A DNA stretch of 64,000 nucleotides from Cereibacter azotoformans (lineage in GTDB: Bacteria; Pseudomonadota; Alphaproteobacteria; Rhodobacterales; Rhodobacteraceae). Below the pieces are notes generated by a model that saw nothing but the letters and a program-made list of their open reading frames with translations, had not been told where the DNA came from and searched no databases. The DNA lies in the NCBI GenBank assembly GCA_017599285.1, contig JAGFXX010000001.1, positions 1,736,001 to 1,800,000 on the forward strand, given 5' to 3'. The stretch's first letter is position 1. Each line of letters begins with the position of its first letter. This document shows, in pieces, positions 39,601 through 49,694 of this stretch. A program made the position numbers and the translations under genes.

Positions 39601-40982
39601 CGCCCGGTCCTTTCGCGGATGAGGGTTTCGAGGGCGGCAAGGTCGTTGGGCACGCGCGTCATCCGCTCGGGCCGCTCGAAGAGATCGGCCATGCGGGCGG
39701 GCAGCGGCGGGCGGACGCCGGTGGCGGCCTCCACCGCGTCGGGGAACTTGGCGGGATGGGCGGTGGCCAGCGTCACCATCGGCTCGGTCCCGAGGTGCTC
39801 CTGCGCCACCTTCACGCCCACGGCGGAGTGCGGGCAGAGCACCTCGCCGGTCGCTGCGTGCGTGGCGCGGATGGTGGCCAGCGTCTCCTCCTCAGAGCAG
39901 CGGCCCGAGGTGAAGGTCTCGCGCAGCGTGCCCAGCGCGTTCGGGCTGATGCGAAAGCCACCCTGCTTCAGCTCATCCATCAGCGCGGCCACCGCCGCCC
40001 CGTCGCGGCCATAGGCATCGAACAGCGCGCGCTCGAAATTCGAGGACACCTGAATGTCCATCGAGGGGCTGATCGAGGGCGTGACCCCATGGGTGGCGTA
40101 ATCGCCCGACGACAGCGCCCGGTGCAGGATGTCGTTCTGGTTCGTCGCCACCACCAGCCGCTTGATCGGCAGCCCCATGCGCCGGGCGATGTAGCCCGCG
40201 AAGATGTCGCCGAAATTGCCGGTGGGCACGGTAAAGCTCACCTCGCGGTGCGGCGCGCCGAGGCTGGTGGCGGCGGTGAAATAATAGACCACCTGCGCCA
40301 GCACCCGCGCCCAGTTGATCGAGTTCACGCCCGCAAGCCCCACCGCGTCACGGAAGGCAAAGTCGTTGAACATGTCCTTCAGCCGGGCCTGGCAATCGTC
40401 GAAATCGCCATCGACCGCCAGCGCGTGCACGTTCGCCTCGGCGGGCGTCGTCATCTGGCGGCGCTGCACCTCGGACACACGGCCATGCGGGAAGAGGATG
40501 AAGACATCGACGTTGGACAGCCCCCGGAAGGCCTCGATCGCGGCCGATCCGGTGTCGCCCGAGGTGGCGCCGACGATGGTGATGCGCTGGCCCGTCTTCG
40601 CCAGCGCCGCCTGGAACAGCTGGCCGATCAGCTGCATGGCGAAGTCCTTGAAGGCGAGCGTCGGGCCGTGGAACAGCTCGAGCAGGAAGTGGTTCGGCCC
40701 CAGTTGCACCAGGGGCGCGCGCGCGGCATGGCCGAAGCCCGCGTAGGCGGCGTCGATCAGGCCGCGGAACTCGTCATCTCCGAAGGTGTCGCCGACGAAG
40801 GGGCGCATGATGCGGAAGGCCACCTCCTCGTAAGGCAGGCCCGCCAGCGCCGCGATGCCGGCCTCGTCCAGCGTCGGCACGGTCTCGGGCACATAGAGGC
40901 CGCCGTCGCGGGCGAGGCCCGTCAGCATGGCCTCGCCGAAGCCGAGAACCGGAGCCGCACCGCGAGTCGAGATATATTGCAT
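39597..40982 (-). CDS. thrC: Threonine synthase
   Basis: ThrC converts O-phosphohomoserine to threonine using PLP. The 461-residue protein starts MQYISTRGAAPVLGFGEAMLTGLARDGGLYVPE, the family N-terminus, with the PLP lysine in HGPTLAFKDFAMQLIGQLF and the phosphate-binding VGATSGDTGSAAIEAF. Late landmarks are TVPTGNFGDIFAGYIARRMGLP and VATNQNDILHRALSSG. The start follows GAGGGTAACG. It is placed between surf1 and the M16 peptidase in the cox operon strand, so aerobic oxidase and threonine genes may share transcription. Confidence 0.97.
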   Translation of the reverse strand: MQYISTRGAAPVLGFGEAMLTGLARDGGLYVPETVPTLDEAGIAALAGLPYEEVAFRIMRPFVGDTFGDDEFRGLIDAAYAGFGHAARAPLVQLGPNHFLLELFHGPTLAFKDFAMQLIGQLFQAALAKTGQRITIVGATSGDTGSAAIEAFRGLSNVDVFILFPHGRVSEVQRRQMTTPAEANVHALAVDGDFDDCQARLKDMFNDFAFRDAVGLAGVNSINWARVLAQVVYYFTAATSLGAPHREVSFTVPTGNFGDIFAGYIARRMGLPIKRLVVATNQNDILHRALSSGDYATHGVTPSISPSMDIQVSSNFERALFDAYGRDGAAVAALMDELKQGGFRISPNALGTLRETFTSGRCSEEETLATIRATHAATGEVLCPHSAVGVKVAQEHLGTEPMVTLATAHPAKFPDAVEAATGVRPPLPARMADLFERPERMTRVPNDLAALETLIRERTGR

Positions 40983-40990
40983 CGTTACCC

Positions 40991-41662
40991 TCATTCCGTC
41001 CGACGCCTGATACGCCAGAGCAGAAGAACTGTCATCCCCAGCCAGAGGACGGCAAGAGAAAACCACGTCACCGCATAGCCGAGATGGTCGTTCGGAATAC
41101 CTTCGGTGCCGACGGGCCACGGCTCGATCCCGTCGCCGGTGGGCGTGCCCGCCACGACGAGGACCGGCTCGGTTCCCAGCGCCTCGGCGAGGGCCGGCAG
41201 GTCGCGGGCAAACCAGATGCCCGAGACCGGATCGGGCGAGGGCGTGAAGCCGTCCACCTCGTCGGGCCAGAGGAGGTTGCCGGTCAGGCCCGCCCCGACC
41301 GCGGTGCGCGGCAGGCCCCGATCCTGCTGCGGCAGGAACCCGCGGTCGATCAGGATCAGCCGGCCCTCATCGGTCTCGAAGGCCGAAATCACGCGGTAGC
41401 CCGCGCCGCGGTCCTTGCGGCTGACCAGAACATCGAGATGCTCACCCGTGAACCGGCCCGAGACGGTGACCGGCAGGTAGCGGTCACGCGCCGGTTCGGG
41501 CGCCTCGGGCAGCGTGACGGGCGGGGCCCCGACGCGCGCCTCGATCTCGGCCAGCACGCCCTCCTTCCAGTGCAGGCGTTGCACCTGCCACATCCCCAGC
41601 GCGACGAGGATCGCGGCGCCGATCAGGCCGAACAGGAGGGGCAGGATCATCCGGCGGATCAT
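40991..41662 (-). CDS. SURF1-family cytochrome oxidase assembly protein
   Basis: SURF1 proteins help insert haem a into subunit I of aa3-type oxidases. The 223-residue protein has a span near each end (ILPLLFGLIGAAILVALGMWQ and YAVTWFSLAVLWLGMTVLLLW) and the family motifs WQVQRLHWKEGVLAEIEAR, RYLPVTVSGRF, LIDRGFLPQQDR and NDHLGYAVTWF. The ATG at 41662 follows GAGGACC; the longer frame to 41896 is not conserved. It lies between coxC and thrC, 8 bases from thrC, consistent with its role in the oxidase cluster. Confidence 0.93.
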   Translation of the reverse strand: MIRRMILPLLFGLIGAAILVALGMWQVQRLHWKEGVLAEIEARVGAPPVTLPEAPEPARDRYLPVTVSGRFTGEHLDVLVSRKDRGAGYRVISAFETDEGRLILIDRGFLPQQDRGLPRTAVGAGLTGNLLWPDEVDGFTPSPDPVSGIWFARDLPALAEALGTEPVLVVAGTPTGDGIEPWPVGTEGIPNDHLGYAVTWFSLAVLWLGMTVLLLWRIRRRTE

Positions 41663-41771
41663 GGGGCAGGTCCTCGATGCAAAAAGCGCGCGCCTTGCGG
41701 CCCGCGCCTTGTGGTTCAACTGCACTGCCGGGGGCAAGCCCGGATGACGGGCATGGCCGGCCGCGGTGCCC

Positions 41772-42572
41772 CTACTGGCCCCAGACGTAGATCGAGGCAA
41801 AGAGGAACAGCCAGACCACATCGACGAAGTGCCAGTACCAGATCGCCGCCTCGAAGCCGATGTGCTTTTCGGGGGTGAAATGGCCGCGCTGGACACGGAT
41901 CAGGCAGACGAGCAGGAAGATCGTGCCCACGATGACGTGGAAGCCGTGAAAGCCCGTCGCCATGAAGAAGTTCGCGCCGTAGATGTTGCCGGCGAAGCCG
42001 AAGGCCGCGTGGCTGTATTCGTAGGCCTGGAAGAAGGTGAAGAGGATGCCGAGCGCGATGGCGAGCGTCAGGCCCCAGGTCACGTCGCGCCGGTTGTTCT
42101 CGTGCACGAGCGCATGGTGCGCCCAGGTCGCCGCGCAGCCCGAGCAGAGCAGGATCAGCGTGTTGATCAGCGGCAGGTGCCAGGGATCGAAGGTGATGAT
42201 CCCCTCGGGCGGGAAGATGCCGTCGATGGCCGGGCTTTCCGGCCCCATCGGATAGAGCGCGTGCTTGAAGAAGCTCCAGAACCAGGCCGCGAAGAACATC
42301 ACTTCCGACATGATGAACAGGATGAAACCCCAGCGCAGCCCGAGACGCACCACCGGCGTATGGTCGCCCTCGAGGCTTTCGGCCACCACGTCCGACCACC
42401 AGCCGAACATCGTGTACAGCACCAGGACAAGCCCGATCAGCCCGAGCCAGGGCCCCGATCCATGCATCCAGAGGACGGCGCCGAACAGCATGACGAAGGC
42501 CCCGACCGAGGCCATGAAGGGCCAGATCGAGGGCGGCAGGATGTGGTAGTCGTGGTTCTTGGCGTGGGCCAT
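41772..42572 (-). CDS. coxC: Cytochrome c oxidase subunit III
   Basis: Subunit III of the aa3-type oxidase binds lipid and stabilises proton uptake by subunit I. The 266-residue protein ([26 protein letters not shown]) contains seven spans and the family blocks [85 protein letters not shown] and [21 protein letters not shown]. It follows ctaG by 25 bases on the same strand. Subunit I (ctaD) is not in the window. Confidence 0.97.
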   Translation of the reverse strand: MAHAKNHDYHILPPSIWPFMASVGAFVMLFGAVLWMHGSGPWLGLIGLVLVLYTMFGWWSDVVAESLEGDHTPVVRLGLRWGFILFIMSEVMFFAAWFWSFFKHALYPMGPESPAIDGIFPPEGIITFDPWHLPLINTLILLCSGCAATWAHHALVHENNRRDVTWGLTLAIALGILFTFFQAYEYSHAAFGFAGNIYGANFFMATGFHGFHVIVGTIFLLVCLIRVQRGHFTPEKHIGFEAAIWYWHFVDVVWLFLFASIYVWGQ

Positions 42573-42597
42573 GGTTCCCCCCGGATGGCGTCTTGGG

Positions 42598-43176
42598 TCA
42601 GTTCACGTCGATGCCGGCGGGGCGGGCGGCGAGCGCGGCCTGCTCCTCGGGCAGTTCGGTCTGATGGAAGGTGTAGGACAGGGTGATCTGGCGCACGTAG
42701 CGCCCGTCGCGGTCCTTCACGATGGCGGGATCGACATAGAAGCTCACCGGCATCTCGACCCGTTCGCCCGGCGCCAGCACCTGCTCGGTAAAGCAGAAAC
42801 AGGCGATCTTGGCGAAGTAGCCCCCGGCGGCATCCGGCGTGACATTGTAGCTGGCCGTGCCCGCCACGGTGCGGTCGGTCGGGTTGTAGGCCTCGTAGAA
42901 GGCCAGCCCCGTTTCGCCGATGCGGACCTCCATCTCGCGCTGGAGGGGGCGGAACTCCCACGGCATGCCGGCCTCGCGCGAGGCGTCGAAGCGGACCCGG
43001 ATCGTGCGATCGAGCACCTCGGCGGGCGCCTCGGAGGCGACCGCGGTCGTGCCGCCGAACCCCGTGACCCGGCAGAACCAGTCATAGAAGGGCACGGCCG
43101 CGAACGAGGCCGCGCCCATCACCACGACCACGCCCACCAGCCACCCGGCCGTCTTCTGATGCGGCGAGAGGCTCAT
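42598..43176 (-). CDS. ctaG: Cox11/CtaG copper chaperone for cytochrome oxidase
   Basis: CtaG delivers copper to the CuB site of subunit I. The 192-residue protein has one N-terminal span ([33 protein letters not shown]) and a periplasmic domain with the copper-binding CFCF in [30 protein letters not shown], and [29 protein letters not shown]. Length and motifs are family-typical. Its start overlaps the stop of the small upstream gene by four bases, placing it inside the ctaB-orf-ctaG-coxC run. Confidence 0.96.
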   Translation of the reverse strand: MSLSPHQKTAGWLVGVVVVMGAASFAAVPFYDWFCRVTGFGGTTAVASEAPAEVLDRTIRVRFDASREAGMPWEFRPLQREMEVRIGETGLAFYEAYNPTDRTVAGTASYNVTPDAAGGYFAKIACFCFTEQVLAPGERVEMPVSFYVDPAIVKDRDGRYVRQITLSYTFHQTELPEEQAALAARPAGIDVN

Positions 43177-43349
43177 CGCGCCACCACTCCCGGCGGGGCA
43201 TGGGCGAAGGCGCCGCGCTCGCCCAGCTGCGAGACCTTGGCGACCGTCAGGCCGAACACGACCAGAATGAAGGCGGCCAGCGTGACCCCCAGCCCCACGT
43301 TGCGGCCGAGCCTGCGGCGGTGCATCTCGTGTTCGGCGCGGATGGTCAT
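43173..43349 (-). CDS. Small single-span protein of the cox cluster
   Basis: A 58-residue protein: a polar, basic start (MTIRAEHEMHRRRLGRN), one hydrophobic span (VGLGVTLAAFILVVFGLTVAKV), and a short alanine-rich tail ending GVVAR. GGAGG lies about nine bases before the ATG. It sits between ctaB and ctaG, with its stop overlapping the ctaG ATG by four bases; a small orf at this place is a known feature of the R. sphaeroides and Paracoccus cox operons. Its function is not established, but an assembly or subunit role in the aa3 oxidase is the obvious guess. Confidence 0.85.
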   Translation of the reverse strand: MTIRAEHEMHRRRLGRNVGLGVTLAAFILVVFGLTVAKVSQLGERGAFAHAPPGVVAR

Positions 43350-43350
43350 G

Positions 43351-44283
43351 TCACCAGCCTCCCAGTCCGTAGGGTTTGAGCGCGGCCTCGGCGAGGATCG
43401 CGCCGAAATGCAGGAAGAGGTAATAGAGCGAGAAGCGGAAGAAGCCCTTCTCGACGCGGTAACGGTCCGCCTCGGCCTCGGCCTCGTCCCGCCGCCAGAT
43501 GCGGACCGCGCCGCGCAGGAGCCAGCCGTTGAGCGCGAGCGCCACAACGAGGTACAGCGGCCCGCCGATTCCGGTGAAGGCCCCCGCCACGGCCAGGGGG
43601 GCCAGAAGCAGCGCATAGGCCAGCACATGCCCGCGCGTGACCCGCCGCCCGTGGGTCACGGTCAGCATGGGCACGCCCGCGTCGGAATAATCGGACTTCA
43701 TGAAGAGCGCGAGCGACCAGAAATGCGGCGGCGTCCACATGAAGATCAGCGCGAACATGAAGAGCGACTCGAGCGAGACGCCGCCCGTGGCCACGGCCCA
43801 GCCGATCATCGGCGGGAAGGCCCCGGCCGCGCCGCCGATCACGATGTTCTGCGGCGTCGTGCGCTTCAGCCACATGGAATAGACGACCGCGTAGAAGAAG
43901 ATGGTGAAGGCCAGCAGCCCCGCCGCGAAGAGGTTGGTGGCAAGGCCCAGCATCACCACCGCGATCCCCGACAGGGCGAGCCCCAGCCCCAGCGCCTCGC
44001 CGGGCTGGACGACACCTGCCGGAACGGGCCGGTTGCGCGTCCGCTTCATCACCCGGTCGATGTCGGCATCCCACCACATGTTCAGCGCGCCCGAGGCCCC
44101 TGCCCCCAGCGCGATGAAGAGGATGCCCGTCAGCGCGATCATCGGATGCACCGTCGCCGGCGCCACCAGAAGGCCCACCAGCGCCGTGAAGACCACAAGC
44201 GACATGACCCGCGGCTTCAGCAGGGCGAAGTAGTCGCCGAACCCGGCCTCCTTCGGAACCTCGGTGATGCGGATGTCGGTCAT
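43351..44283 (-). CDS. ctaB: Protohaem IX farnesyltransferase (haem O synthase)
   Basis: CtaB/CyoE/Cox10 adds a farnesyl group to protohaem, the first step to haem A for the aa3 oxidase. The 310-residue polytopic protein carries the aspartate-rich prenyl motif ALNMWWDADIDRVMKRTRNRPVPAG and the second DxxxD-like YSDAGVPMLTVTHG loop, with eight or nine spans (YFALLKPRVMSLVVFTALVGLLVAP the first). It sits between coxB and the small cox orf, 1 base before the latter's ATG, so all are cotranscribed. Confidence 0.96.
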   Translation of the reverse strand: MTDIRITEVPKEAGFGDYFALLKPRVMSLVVFTALVGLLVAPATVHPMIALTGILFIALGAGASGALNMWWDADIDRVMKRTRNRPVPAGVVQPGEALGLGLALSGIAVVMLGLATNLFAAGLLAFTIFFYAVVYSMWLKRTTPQNIVIGGAAGAFPPMIGWAVATGGVSLESLFMFALIFMWTPPHFWSLALFMKSDYSDAGVPMLTVTHGRRVTRGHVLAYALLLAPLAVAGAFTGIGGPLYLVVALALNGWLLRGAVRIWRRDEAEAEADRYRVEKGFFRFSLYYLFLHFGAILAEAALKPYGLGGW

Positions 44284-44353
44284 GCAACTCTCTCCTGCGG
44301 CAACTCGTCCGTGCTGCTGTCGAACGTGGCGCAGGCGGTATCCGTTCCAGCCC

Positions 44354-45265
44354 TCATTCGACGGCGGTGCCGGCAGCGCCCGCCGGGGCCAGCGCCGACA
44401 GCTCGTAGGTGCCGCCGCGGGCCTGATCGAGCCAGGCGGCGTAGGCCTCTTCCGAGACCACCTTGACCGTGATCGGCATGTAGGCGTGCGAGATGCCGCA
44501 CAGCTCGGAGCACTGGCCGAAATAGACGCCTTCGCGCTCGGCCCGGAACCAGAGTTCGGCCAGGCGGCCCGGCACGGCGTCCTGCTTCACCCCGAACGAG
44601 GGCACGGTCCAGGAGTGGATGACGTCGGCGCCGGTGACCTGGACGACCACGGTCTTGTTGACCGGCACGACCATGGCGGTGTCCGTGGCCAGCAGGAACT
44701 CGTCACGGCCATAGCCCGCCTCGATCAGCTGCTGCTCGACCTCGGGCGTCAGCCGGTTGTCGCCGCCGGTCGCGGGCGAGCCGATCATGTAGCTTTCGAA
44801 CGAGATCTCCTCGTCGGGATATTCATAGCCCCAGTACCACTGGTAGCCCGTGACCTTCACCGTCACGTCCGCGTCGGGGATCTCCTGCTGATGGAAGAGC
44901 ACGGGCAGCGAGAAGGCCCCGATCGCCACGAGGATGAGGATCGGCACGATCGTCCAGGCGATCTCGAGCGGCGAATTGTGGGTGAAGCGGGCCGGAACGG
45001 CGTTGCGCTTCTCGTGGAAGCGCCAGGCGGCATAGAGGATGAGAAGCGTGACGAAGATGGTGATGGCCGCGATGATGACGAGGATGAACCCGTCCAGCCA
45101 GTGGATCTGCGTCGCGACCGGACCTGCCGAGGGCTGGAAGCCGGTTCCGCCCTGCACGGGCTTTCCGATGATCTCGAGGCTCTGCTGCTGCGCGCTGGCA
45201 GAGCCGGCCGCAACAAGCCCCGCCGCCCATGTGGCGCATCCGGTCAAGGTCGTGAATTGTCTCAT
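44354..45265 (-). CDS. coxB: Cytochrome c oxidase subunit II
   Basis: Subunit II of the aa3 oxidase carries the CuA centre that takes electrons from cytochrome c. The 303-residue precursor has a signal peptide ([28 protein letters not shown]), two spans ([25 protein letters not shown] and [25 protein letters not shown]), then the periplasmic cupredoxin domain. CuA ligands are in [10 protein letters not shown] and [16 protein letters not shown], and [14 protein letters not shown] is the electron-entry patch. It is the first gene of the cluster, and a divergent tldD shares the upstream region with a perfect FNR box. Confidence 0.98.
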   Translation of the reverse strand: MRQFTTLTGCATWAAGLVAAGSASAQQQSLEIIGKPVQGGTGFQPSAGPVATQIHWLDGFILVIIAAITIFVTLLILYAAWRFHEKRNAVPARFTHNSPLEIAWTIVPILILVAIGAFSLPVLFHQQEIPDADVTVKVTGYQWYWGYEYPDEEISFESYMIGSPATGGDNRLTPEVEQQLIEAGYGRDEFLLATDTAMVVPVNKTVVVQVTGADVIHSWTVPSFGVKQDAVPGRLAELWFRAEREGVYFGQCSELCGISHAYMPITVKVVSEEAYAAWLDQARGGTYELSALAPAGAAGTAVE

Positions 45266-45433
45266 GTTCAGATCCCGTTGGCTCTCGCCGGCCGTCACGC
45301 CGCCTGCCCGCCGCCCGGAAACCGGGCAGATTCCCGTTGTTCCTGAACCGATTGAGACCATATTAGTTTCAGGACGACAAGGAAAACGATGCGTCAATGC
45401 GTCATCATTTGATCTGAATCAAGGACAGAGCCT
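45266..45433. promoter_or_regulatory. coxB-tldD divergent control region
   Basis: The 168-base gap holds the promoters of the oxidase operon (minus) and tldD (plus). It is relatively AT-rich near 45355-45425 (ATTAGTTTC, CGATGCGTCAATGCGTCATC with a repeated ATGCGTCA). The last feature before tldD is an FNR-type palindrome. Confidence 0.6.
45409..45422. promoter_or_regulatory. FNR/FnrL binding site
   Basis: TTGATCTGAATCAA matches TTGAT-N4-ATCAA exactly, the consensus for FNR/FnrL in R. sphaeroides and relatives. It lies 12 bases before the tldD ATG and 144 bases before the coxB ATG. Depending on promoter positions it could repress tldD or repress or activate the oxidase operon as oxygen falls. 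Confidence 0.8.
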
Positions 45434-46855
45434 ATGACAGATTCGGCCTTCCGCCCGTTCCAGACCCATCTGGACGAAGCCGCGGCTCTCACTCTTCTGC
45501 GCGAGGCGACGCGGGGCGCGGATGACGGCGAACTCTTCCTCGAACGGTCGCGGTCGGAATCGCTGGTGCTGGATGACGGGCGGGTGAAGACCGCAAGCTA
45601 CGACGCCTCCGAGGGGTTCGGCCTGCGGGCCGTGCGCGGCGAAGTGGCGGGCTACGCCCATTCGACCGAGATTTCCGAACGCGCGCTGCGGCGGGCCTGC
45701 GAGACGGCGCGGCTTGCGGTGGGCGACGGCGGCGGCACCATGGCCGCCCCGCCCGCGGGCACGAACCGCAAGCTCTATTCCGACGCCGATCCGATGGCCG
45801 ACGCGGCCTTCCCCGTGAAGATCGAGCTGCTCCGCGAGATCGACGCCTTCGCCCGCGGCCTTGATCCACGGGTGATCCAGGTGTCGGCCACCGTGGCGGC
45901 CGGCCTTCAGGAGGTGGAGATCCTCCGCCCCGAGGGCGCGCGGCTGGCCGATGTGCGGCCGATGGTGCGGATGAATGTCTCGGTGATCGTGGAAGAGAAC
46001 GGGCGGCGCGAATCGGGCAGCTTCGGCGGCGGCGGCCGCCATGGCCTCTCGACCCTGATGGAGCCCGGCTGGTGGCAGACCGCCGCGCGCGAGGCGGTTC
46101 GGATCGCCACCGTCAACCTCGAGGCGGTGCCCGCGCCGGCGGGCGTGATGGATGTGGTGCTCGGCGCGGGCTGGCCGGGGATCCTGCTGCACGAGGCCAT
46201 CGGCCACGGGCTTGAGGCCGACTTCAACCGCAAGAAGACCTCGGCCTTTGCCGGCCTGATGGGGCAGCGGATCGCGGCCCCCGGCGTCACGGTGCTGGAT
46301 GACGGCACGATCCCGGACCGGCGGGGCTCGATCTCGGTCGATGACGAAGGCACCGCCTCAAACCGGACCGTGCTGATCGAGGACGGGATCCTCGTGGGCT
46401 ACATGCAGGACCGCCAGAATGCGCGGCTGATGGGGACGGCCTCGACCGGCAACGGCCGCCGCGAGAGCTATGCCCATGTCCCGATGCCGCGGATGACCAA
46501 CACCTGCATGCTGGGCGGGGACGCCGACCCCGCCGATATCGTGGCCGATCTCCGGGACGGGATCTACGCCGTGGGCTTCGGCGGCGGGCAGGTGGACATC
46601 ACCAACGGCAAGTTCGTCTTCTCCTGCACCGAGGCCTATCTGGTGAAGGACGGCAAGATCGGGGCGCCGGTCAAGGGCGCCACCCTCATCGGCGACGGCG
46701 CGACCGCGCTGCGCCAGATCCGCGCCATCGGCAACGACATGAAGCTCGATGCCGGCATCGGGAACTGCGGCAAGCAGGGCCAGTGGGTGCCGGTGGGCGT
46801 GGGCCAGCCGACGCTGATGATCGGCGGCCTGACGGTCGGTGGCAGCCGGACCTGA
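45434..46855 (+). CDS. tldD: Metallopeptidase TldD
   Basis: TldD pairs with TldE/PmbA in a heterodimeric protease that degrades unfolded peptides and matures modified peptides such as microcin B17. The 473-residue protein has the zinc motif HEAIGH in WPGILLHEAIGHGLEADFNRKKTSAFAG. Family blocks include DGRVKTASYDASEGFGLRAVRGEVAGYAHST and SYAHVPMPRMTNTCMLGGD. The TldE partner is not in the window. Just upstream is a perfect FNR box; transcription ends at the strong hairpin at about 46924. Confidence 0.96.
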   Translation: MTDSAFRPFQTHLDEAAALTLLREATRGADDGELFLERSRSESLVLDDGRVKTASYDASEGFGLRAVRGEVAGYAHSTEISERALRRACETARLAVGDGGGTMAAPPAGTNRKLYSDADPMADAAFPVKIELLREIDAFARGLDPRVIQVSATVAAGLQEVEILRPEGARLADVRPMVRMNVSVIVEENGRRESGSFGGGGRHGLSTLMEPGWWQTAAREAVRIATVNLEAVPAPAGVMDVVLGAGWPGILLHEAIGHGLEADFNRKKTSAFAGLMGQRIAAPGVTVLDDGTIPDRRGSISVDDEGTASNRTVLIEDGILVGYMQDRQNARLMGTASTGNGRRESYAHVPMPRMTNTCMLGGDADPADIVADLRDGIYAVGFGGGQVDITNGKFVFSCTEAYLVKDGKIGAPVKGATLIGDGATALRQIRAIGNDMKLDAGIGNCGKQGQWVPVGVGQPTLMIGGLTVGGSRT

Positions 46856-46923
46856 CGCGCCGCTTTCCGACCGCCCCCTCGGCCGAAGGGGCGCCGATCC
46901 TGCCGGCGGGAGGCCACAGACAC

Positions 46924-46957
46924 AGGGGCCGTGCAGAGGATTGCGCGGCCCCTTTTC
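46924..46957. terminator. Bidirectional terminator between tldD and fruA
   Basis: AGGGGCCGTGC pairs with GCGCGGCCCCT around an eight-base loop and is followed by TTTTCG on the plus strand. It terminates tldD and, in the opposite sense, may protect the fruA 3' end. Confidence 0.8.
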
Positions 46958-46971
46958 GTGCAGGCCCGGCC

Positions 46972-48711
46972 TCAGACCACCGCCGGCACCTTGGCCGGAA
47001 CGGCGACCCGCCGCTTGACCAGCGCGAGCGCGAGCACGGTGACCGCCGTTCCCGCGACCAGAGCCGCGCCGAAGCCCACCAGATTGGACACGGCGTTGGG
47101 GATCGGCAGCACGAAGATCCCGCCATGCGGCACGCGCTGCGCAACGCCCAGAGCCATGCAGATGCCGCCCGCCACCGCCGAGCCCGCGATGAGGCTCGGG
47201 ATCACCCGCAGCGGATCGCGCGCGGCGAAGGGAATCGCGCCCTCGGTCACGAAGGCAAGGCCCAGCACGAAGGCCGCGTTGCCGGCCTCGCGCTCTTCGG
47301 GCGTGAAGCGGCCGGGGATGATGCGTGTGGCCACGGCCAGCGCGATGGGCGGCACCATGCCCGCGCACATCACCGCGGCCATCGGCTCCAGCACATTGGC
47401 CGCGATCAGCGTGGTGGCGAAGGCATAGGCCGCCTTGTTGACCGGCCCGCCCATGTCCACCGCCATCATGCCGCCGATCAGCAATCCCAGCGCGGCGGCC
47501 GACGATCCCTGCATCCCCTGCAGCGCCTCGGTGATGATGGCGAGCAGCCGCGCGGTGGGCTCGCCCACCACATAGAACATCATGAGCCCGGTCAGCGCCG
47601 CCCCCAGCAGGGGCAGGATCAGCACGGGCTTCAACCCCTGCAGCGTCTTGGGCAGCCGGATCGCGCGGTTGAGCCAGAGGACGCCGTAGCCCGCGATGAA
47701 GCCCGCGACGATCCCGCCGAGGAAGCCCGCACCGATGGTCCCCGCGATCACCCCGCCGGTCATGCCGGGGGCGAGACCGGGGCGGTCGGCGATGGACCAG
47801 GCGATGTAGCCCGCCAGCGCCGGCACCATCAGCGTGAAGGCCCCGTTCGCGCCGATCTGGAACAGCGTATGGCCGAGCGTGCCGGCATACTGGTCCTCAT
47901 AGACGTAGATCCCGCCGAGGGCGAAGGCGATCGCGATCAGCAGCCCCCCGGCGACGACGAACGGCAGCATGAAGGAGACGCCGGTCATCAGGTGCTTGTA
48001 CACGCCCACCTTCTTGGCGTCGGGCGCGGCGGCTTCGGCCGAGGCGGAGCCCGCCTGAACCCGCGCCTCCTGCTGCGCCTTGCGGATCAGCCCGGCTCCG
48101 TCCGTGATCGCGGGCTTGGTGGGCGAGAAGAACACGCGCTTGCCGCCGAAGCGCGACAGCTCGACCTGCTTGTCCGCCGCGATGATCACGAGGTCCGCCG
48201 CCGCGATCTCGGCGGGCGTCAACTCGTCCTGCGCGCCGACCGATCCCTGTGTCTCGACCCGGATCTGGTGACCCTGCGCCCGCGCGCCCTCGACGAGCCC
48301 CTCGGCCGCCATGAAGGTGTGGGCGATGCCCGTCGGACAGGAGGTGATCGCCACGATCTTCAGCGCGCCCGTGGCCGCCGGGGCCGCCGCCGGGGCCGCG
48401 TCGCCGCCCTCGGCACGGGCCAGCACGCCCGGCGCGTCCTCCAGCACGTCGGCAAGCGTGGCGCGAGCGGTCGGGCGGCCGGCAAAGCGGGCTTCGTCCG
48501 CATCCGCCCCATCCGGCTCGGCCACCAGCAGGACCTGGCCCGCGCTACTCACCGCCTCGGGCGGCAGCGGATCGGTCACGCTGTCCTTCGTGCGCAGCTC
48601 GACCGCGATCCCCTGCCCCGCACGCTGCGCGGCCTTGCGCAGGGCTTCCCGCGCGAGCGCCGCATGTGGCCCGAAGCTGCCCGTCGAAATGACGGCGACG
48701 ATGCCTGTCAT
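46972..48711 (-). CDS. fruA: Fructose PTS EIIB'BC component
   Basis: FruA imports fructose and phosphorylates it to fructose-1-phosphate. The 579-residue protein has an N-terminal duplicated, diverged EIIB' (about 1-95: [26 protein letters not shown]). The functional EIIB carries the phosphocysteine in [19 protein letters not shown] (about 117-210). The membrane EIIC (about 235-570) shows [55 protein letters not shown] and [18 protein letters not shown]. Its ATG overlaps the fruK stop by four bases. It is the last gene of fruB-fruK-fruA. Confidence 0.96.
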   Translation of the reverse strand: MTGIVAVISTGSFGPHAALAREALRKAAQRAGQGIAVELRTKDSVTDPLPPEAVSSAGQVLLVAEPDGADADEARFAGRPTARATLADVLEDAPGVLARAEGGDAAPAAAPAATGALKIVAITSCPTGIAHTFMAAEGLVEGARAQGHQIRVETQGSVGAQDELTPAEIAAADLVIIAADKQVELSRFGGKRVFFSPTKPAITDGAGLIRKAQQEARVQAGSASAEAAAPDAKKVGVYKHLMTGVSFMLPFVVAGGLLIAIAFALGGIYVYEDQYAGTLGHTLFQIGANGAFTLMVPALAGYIAWSIADRPGLAPGMTGGVIAGTIGAGFLGGIVAGFIAGYGVLWLNRAIRLPKTLQGLKPVLILPLLGAALTGLMMFYVVGEPTARLLAIITEALQGMQGSSAAALGLLIGGMMAVDMGGPVNKAAYAFATTLIAANVLEPMAAVMCAGMVPPIALAVATRIIPGRFTPEEREAGNAAFVLGLAFVTEGAIPFAARDPLRVIPSLIAGSAVAGGICMALGVAQRVPHGGIFVLPIPNAVSNLVGFGAALVAGTAVTVLALALVKRRVAVPAKVPAVV

Positions 48712-49694
48712 GTCCTCTCTCCCTCATCGGCCATCGGCCCGGCGGCGTGGATCCAGTCCGCCACCGCCACCCGTTCCACGCGCGCCTCGAGGGCACGCAC
48801 CTCGTCTCTTCCCGGCAGGTGAGGGCCGGGGTTGCGCAGCTTGGCCGCGGCGAAGGCCGTGGCCCGCGCGGCGGTGGCCCCAAGGTCCAGCCCCTCGACC
48901 AGCGCCGAGGCGAGACCCGCCACCATGGCGTCGCCCGCGCCGACCGTGCTGCCGCGCGACAGCTCGACCGGCCGCGCGAGGACCGCCCCCGCGGCCGAGC
49001 AGAAGAGCGCCCCTTCGGTGCCGAGCGAGACGACGACGAGCGCAATCCCGCGGGCGACGAGCGCGCGCGCGGCTTCGGCCAGTTCGGCCCGGTCGGCGAG
49101 GCTGCGCCCGGCCCAGCCCTCCAGCTCGTGCCGGTTCGGCTTGATCGCATCGGGCAGAACCGGCGCGGCCAGCACCTCGACCAGCGCCTCGCCCGAGACA
49201 TCGCACAGCACCCGCGCGCCCCGCTCTCGCGCCAGCGCCGCCAGACGGGCGCTGGCAGAGGCGGGCAGACCCGCGGGATGGCTGCCCGAGATGACCACAA
49301 GCTCACCTTCGGCCACCGCGGACAGGCTCTCGGCCAGAGGCCCGAGATCCGACGTGCCGGCCGCAAAGCCCGGCAGGTTCAGGTCGGTCGTGCGCCCGCC
49401 TTCCTCGAGGATCTTGACGTTGGTTCGGGTCTCGCCCGGCATCCGCACCATCCGGTCCACGATGGACTTGCGCGAGAAGAGCGCCTCGAAGGGGGCCGCA
49501 TTGGCGCGGCCCAGAAGACCGTGCGCCATGACGTCCACGCCCCAGTCGGCCAGCACCGAGGCCACATTCACCCCCTTGCCGCCCGGATCGTGGCGGACGG
49601 CCGACGCCCGGTTCACCTCGCCCACGGCCAGATGCGGCAGGCTCACGGTCTGGTCGATCGCCGGATTGAGCGTGACGGTGTGAACGCGGCTCAT
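48708..49694 (-). CDS. fruK: 1-phosphofructokinase
   Basis: FruK phosphorylates fructose-1-phosphate to fructose-1,6-bisphosphate with ATP. The 328-residue PfkB-family kinase begins [17 protein letters not shown] and has [32 protein letters not shown] and the C-terminal ATP/anion-hole motif [20 protein letters not shown]. The start overlaps fruB and the stop overlaps fruA by four bases each, so the three are one translational unit. FruR, the divergent LacI regulator, probably responds to a fructose phosphate made here. Confidence 0.95.
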   Translation of the reverse strand: MSRVHTVTLNPAIDQTVSLPHLAVGEVNRASAVRHDPGGKGVNVASVLADWGVDVMAHGLLGRANAAPFEALFSRKSIVDRMVRMPGETRTNVKILEEGGRTTDLNLPGFAAGTSDLGPLAESLSAVAEGELVVISGSHPAGLPASASARLAALARERGARVLCDVSGEALVEVLAAPVLPDAIKPNRHELEGWAGRSLADRAELAEAARALVARGIALVVVSLGTEGALFCSAAGAVLARPVELSRGSTVGAGDAMVAGLASALVEGLDLGATAARATAFAAAKLRNPGPHLPGRDEVRALEARVERVAVADWIHAAGPMADEGERT

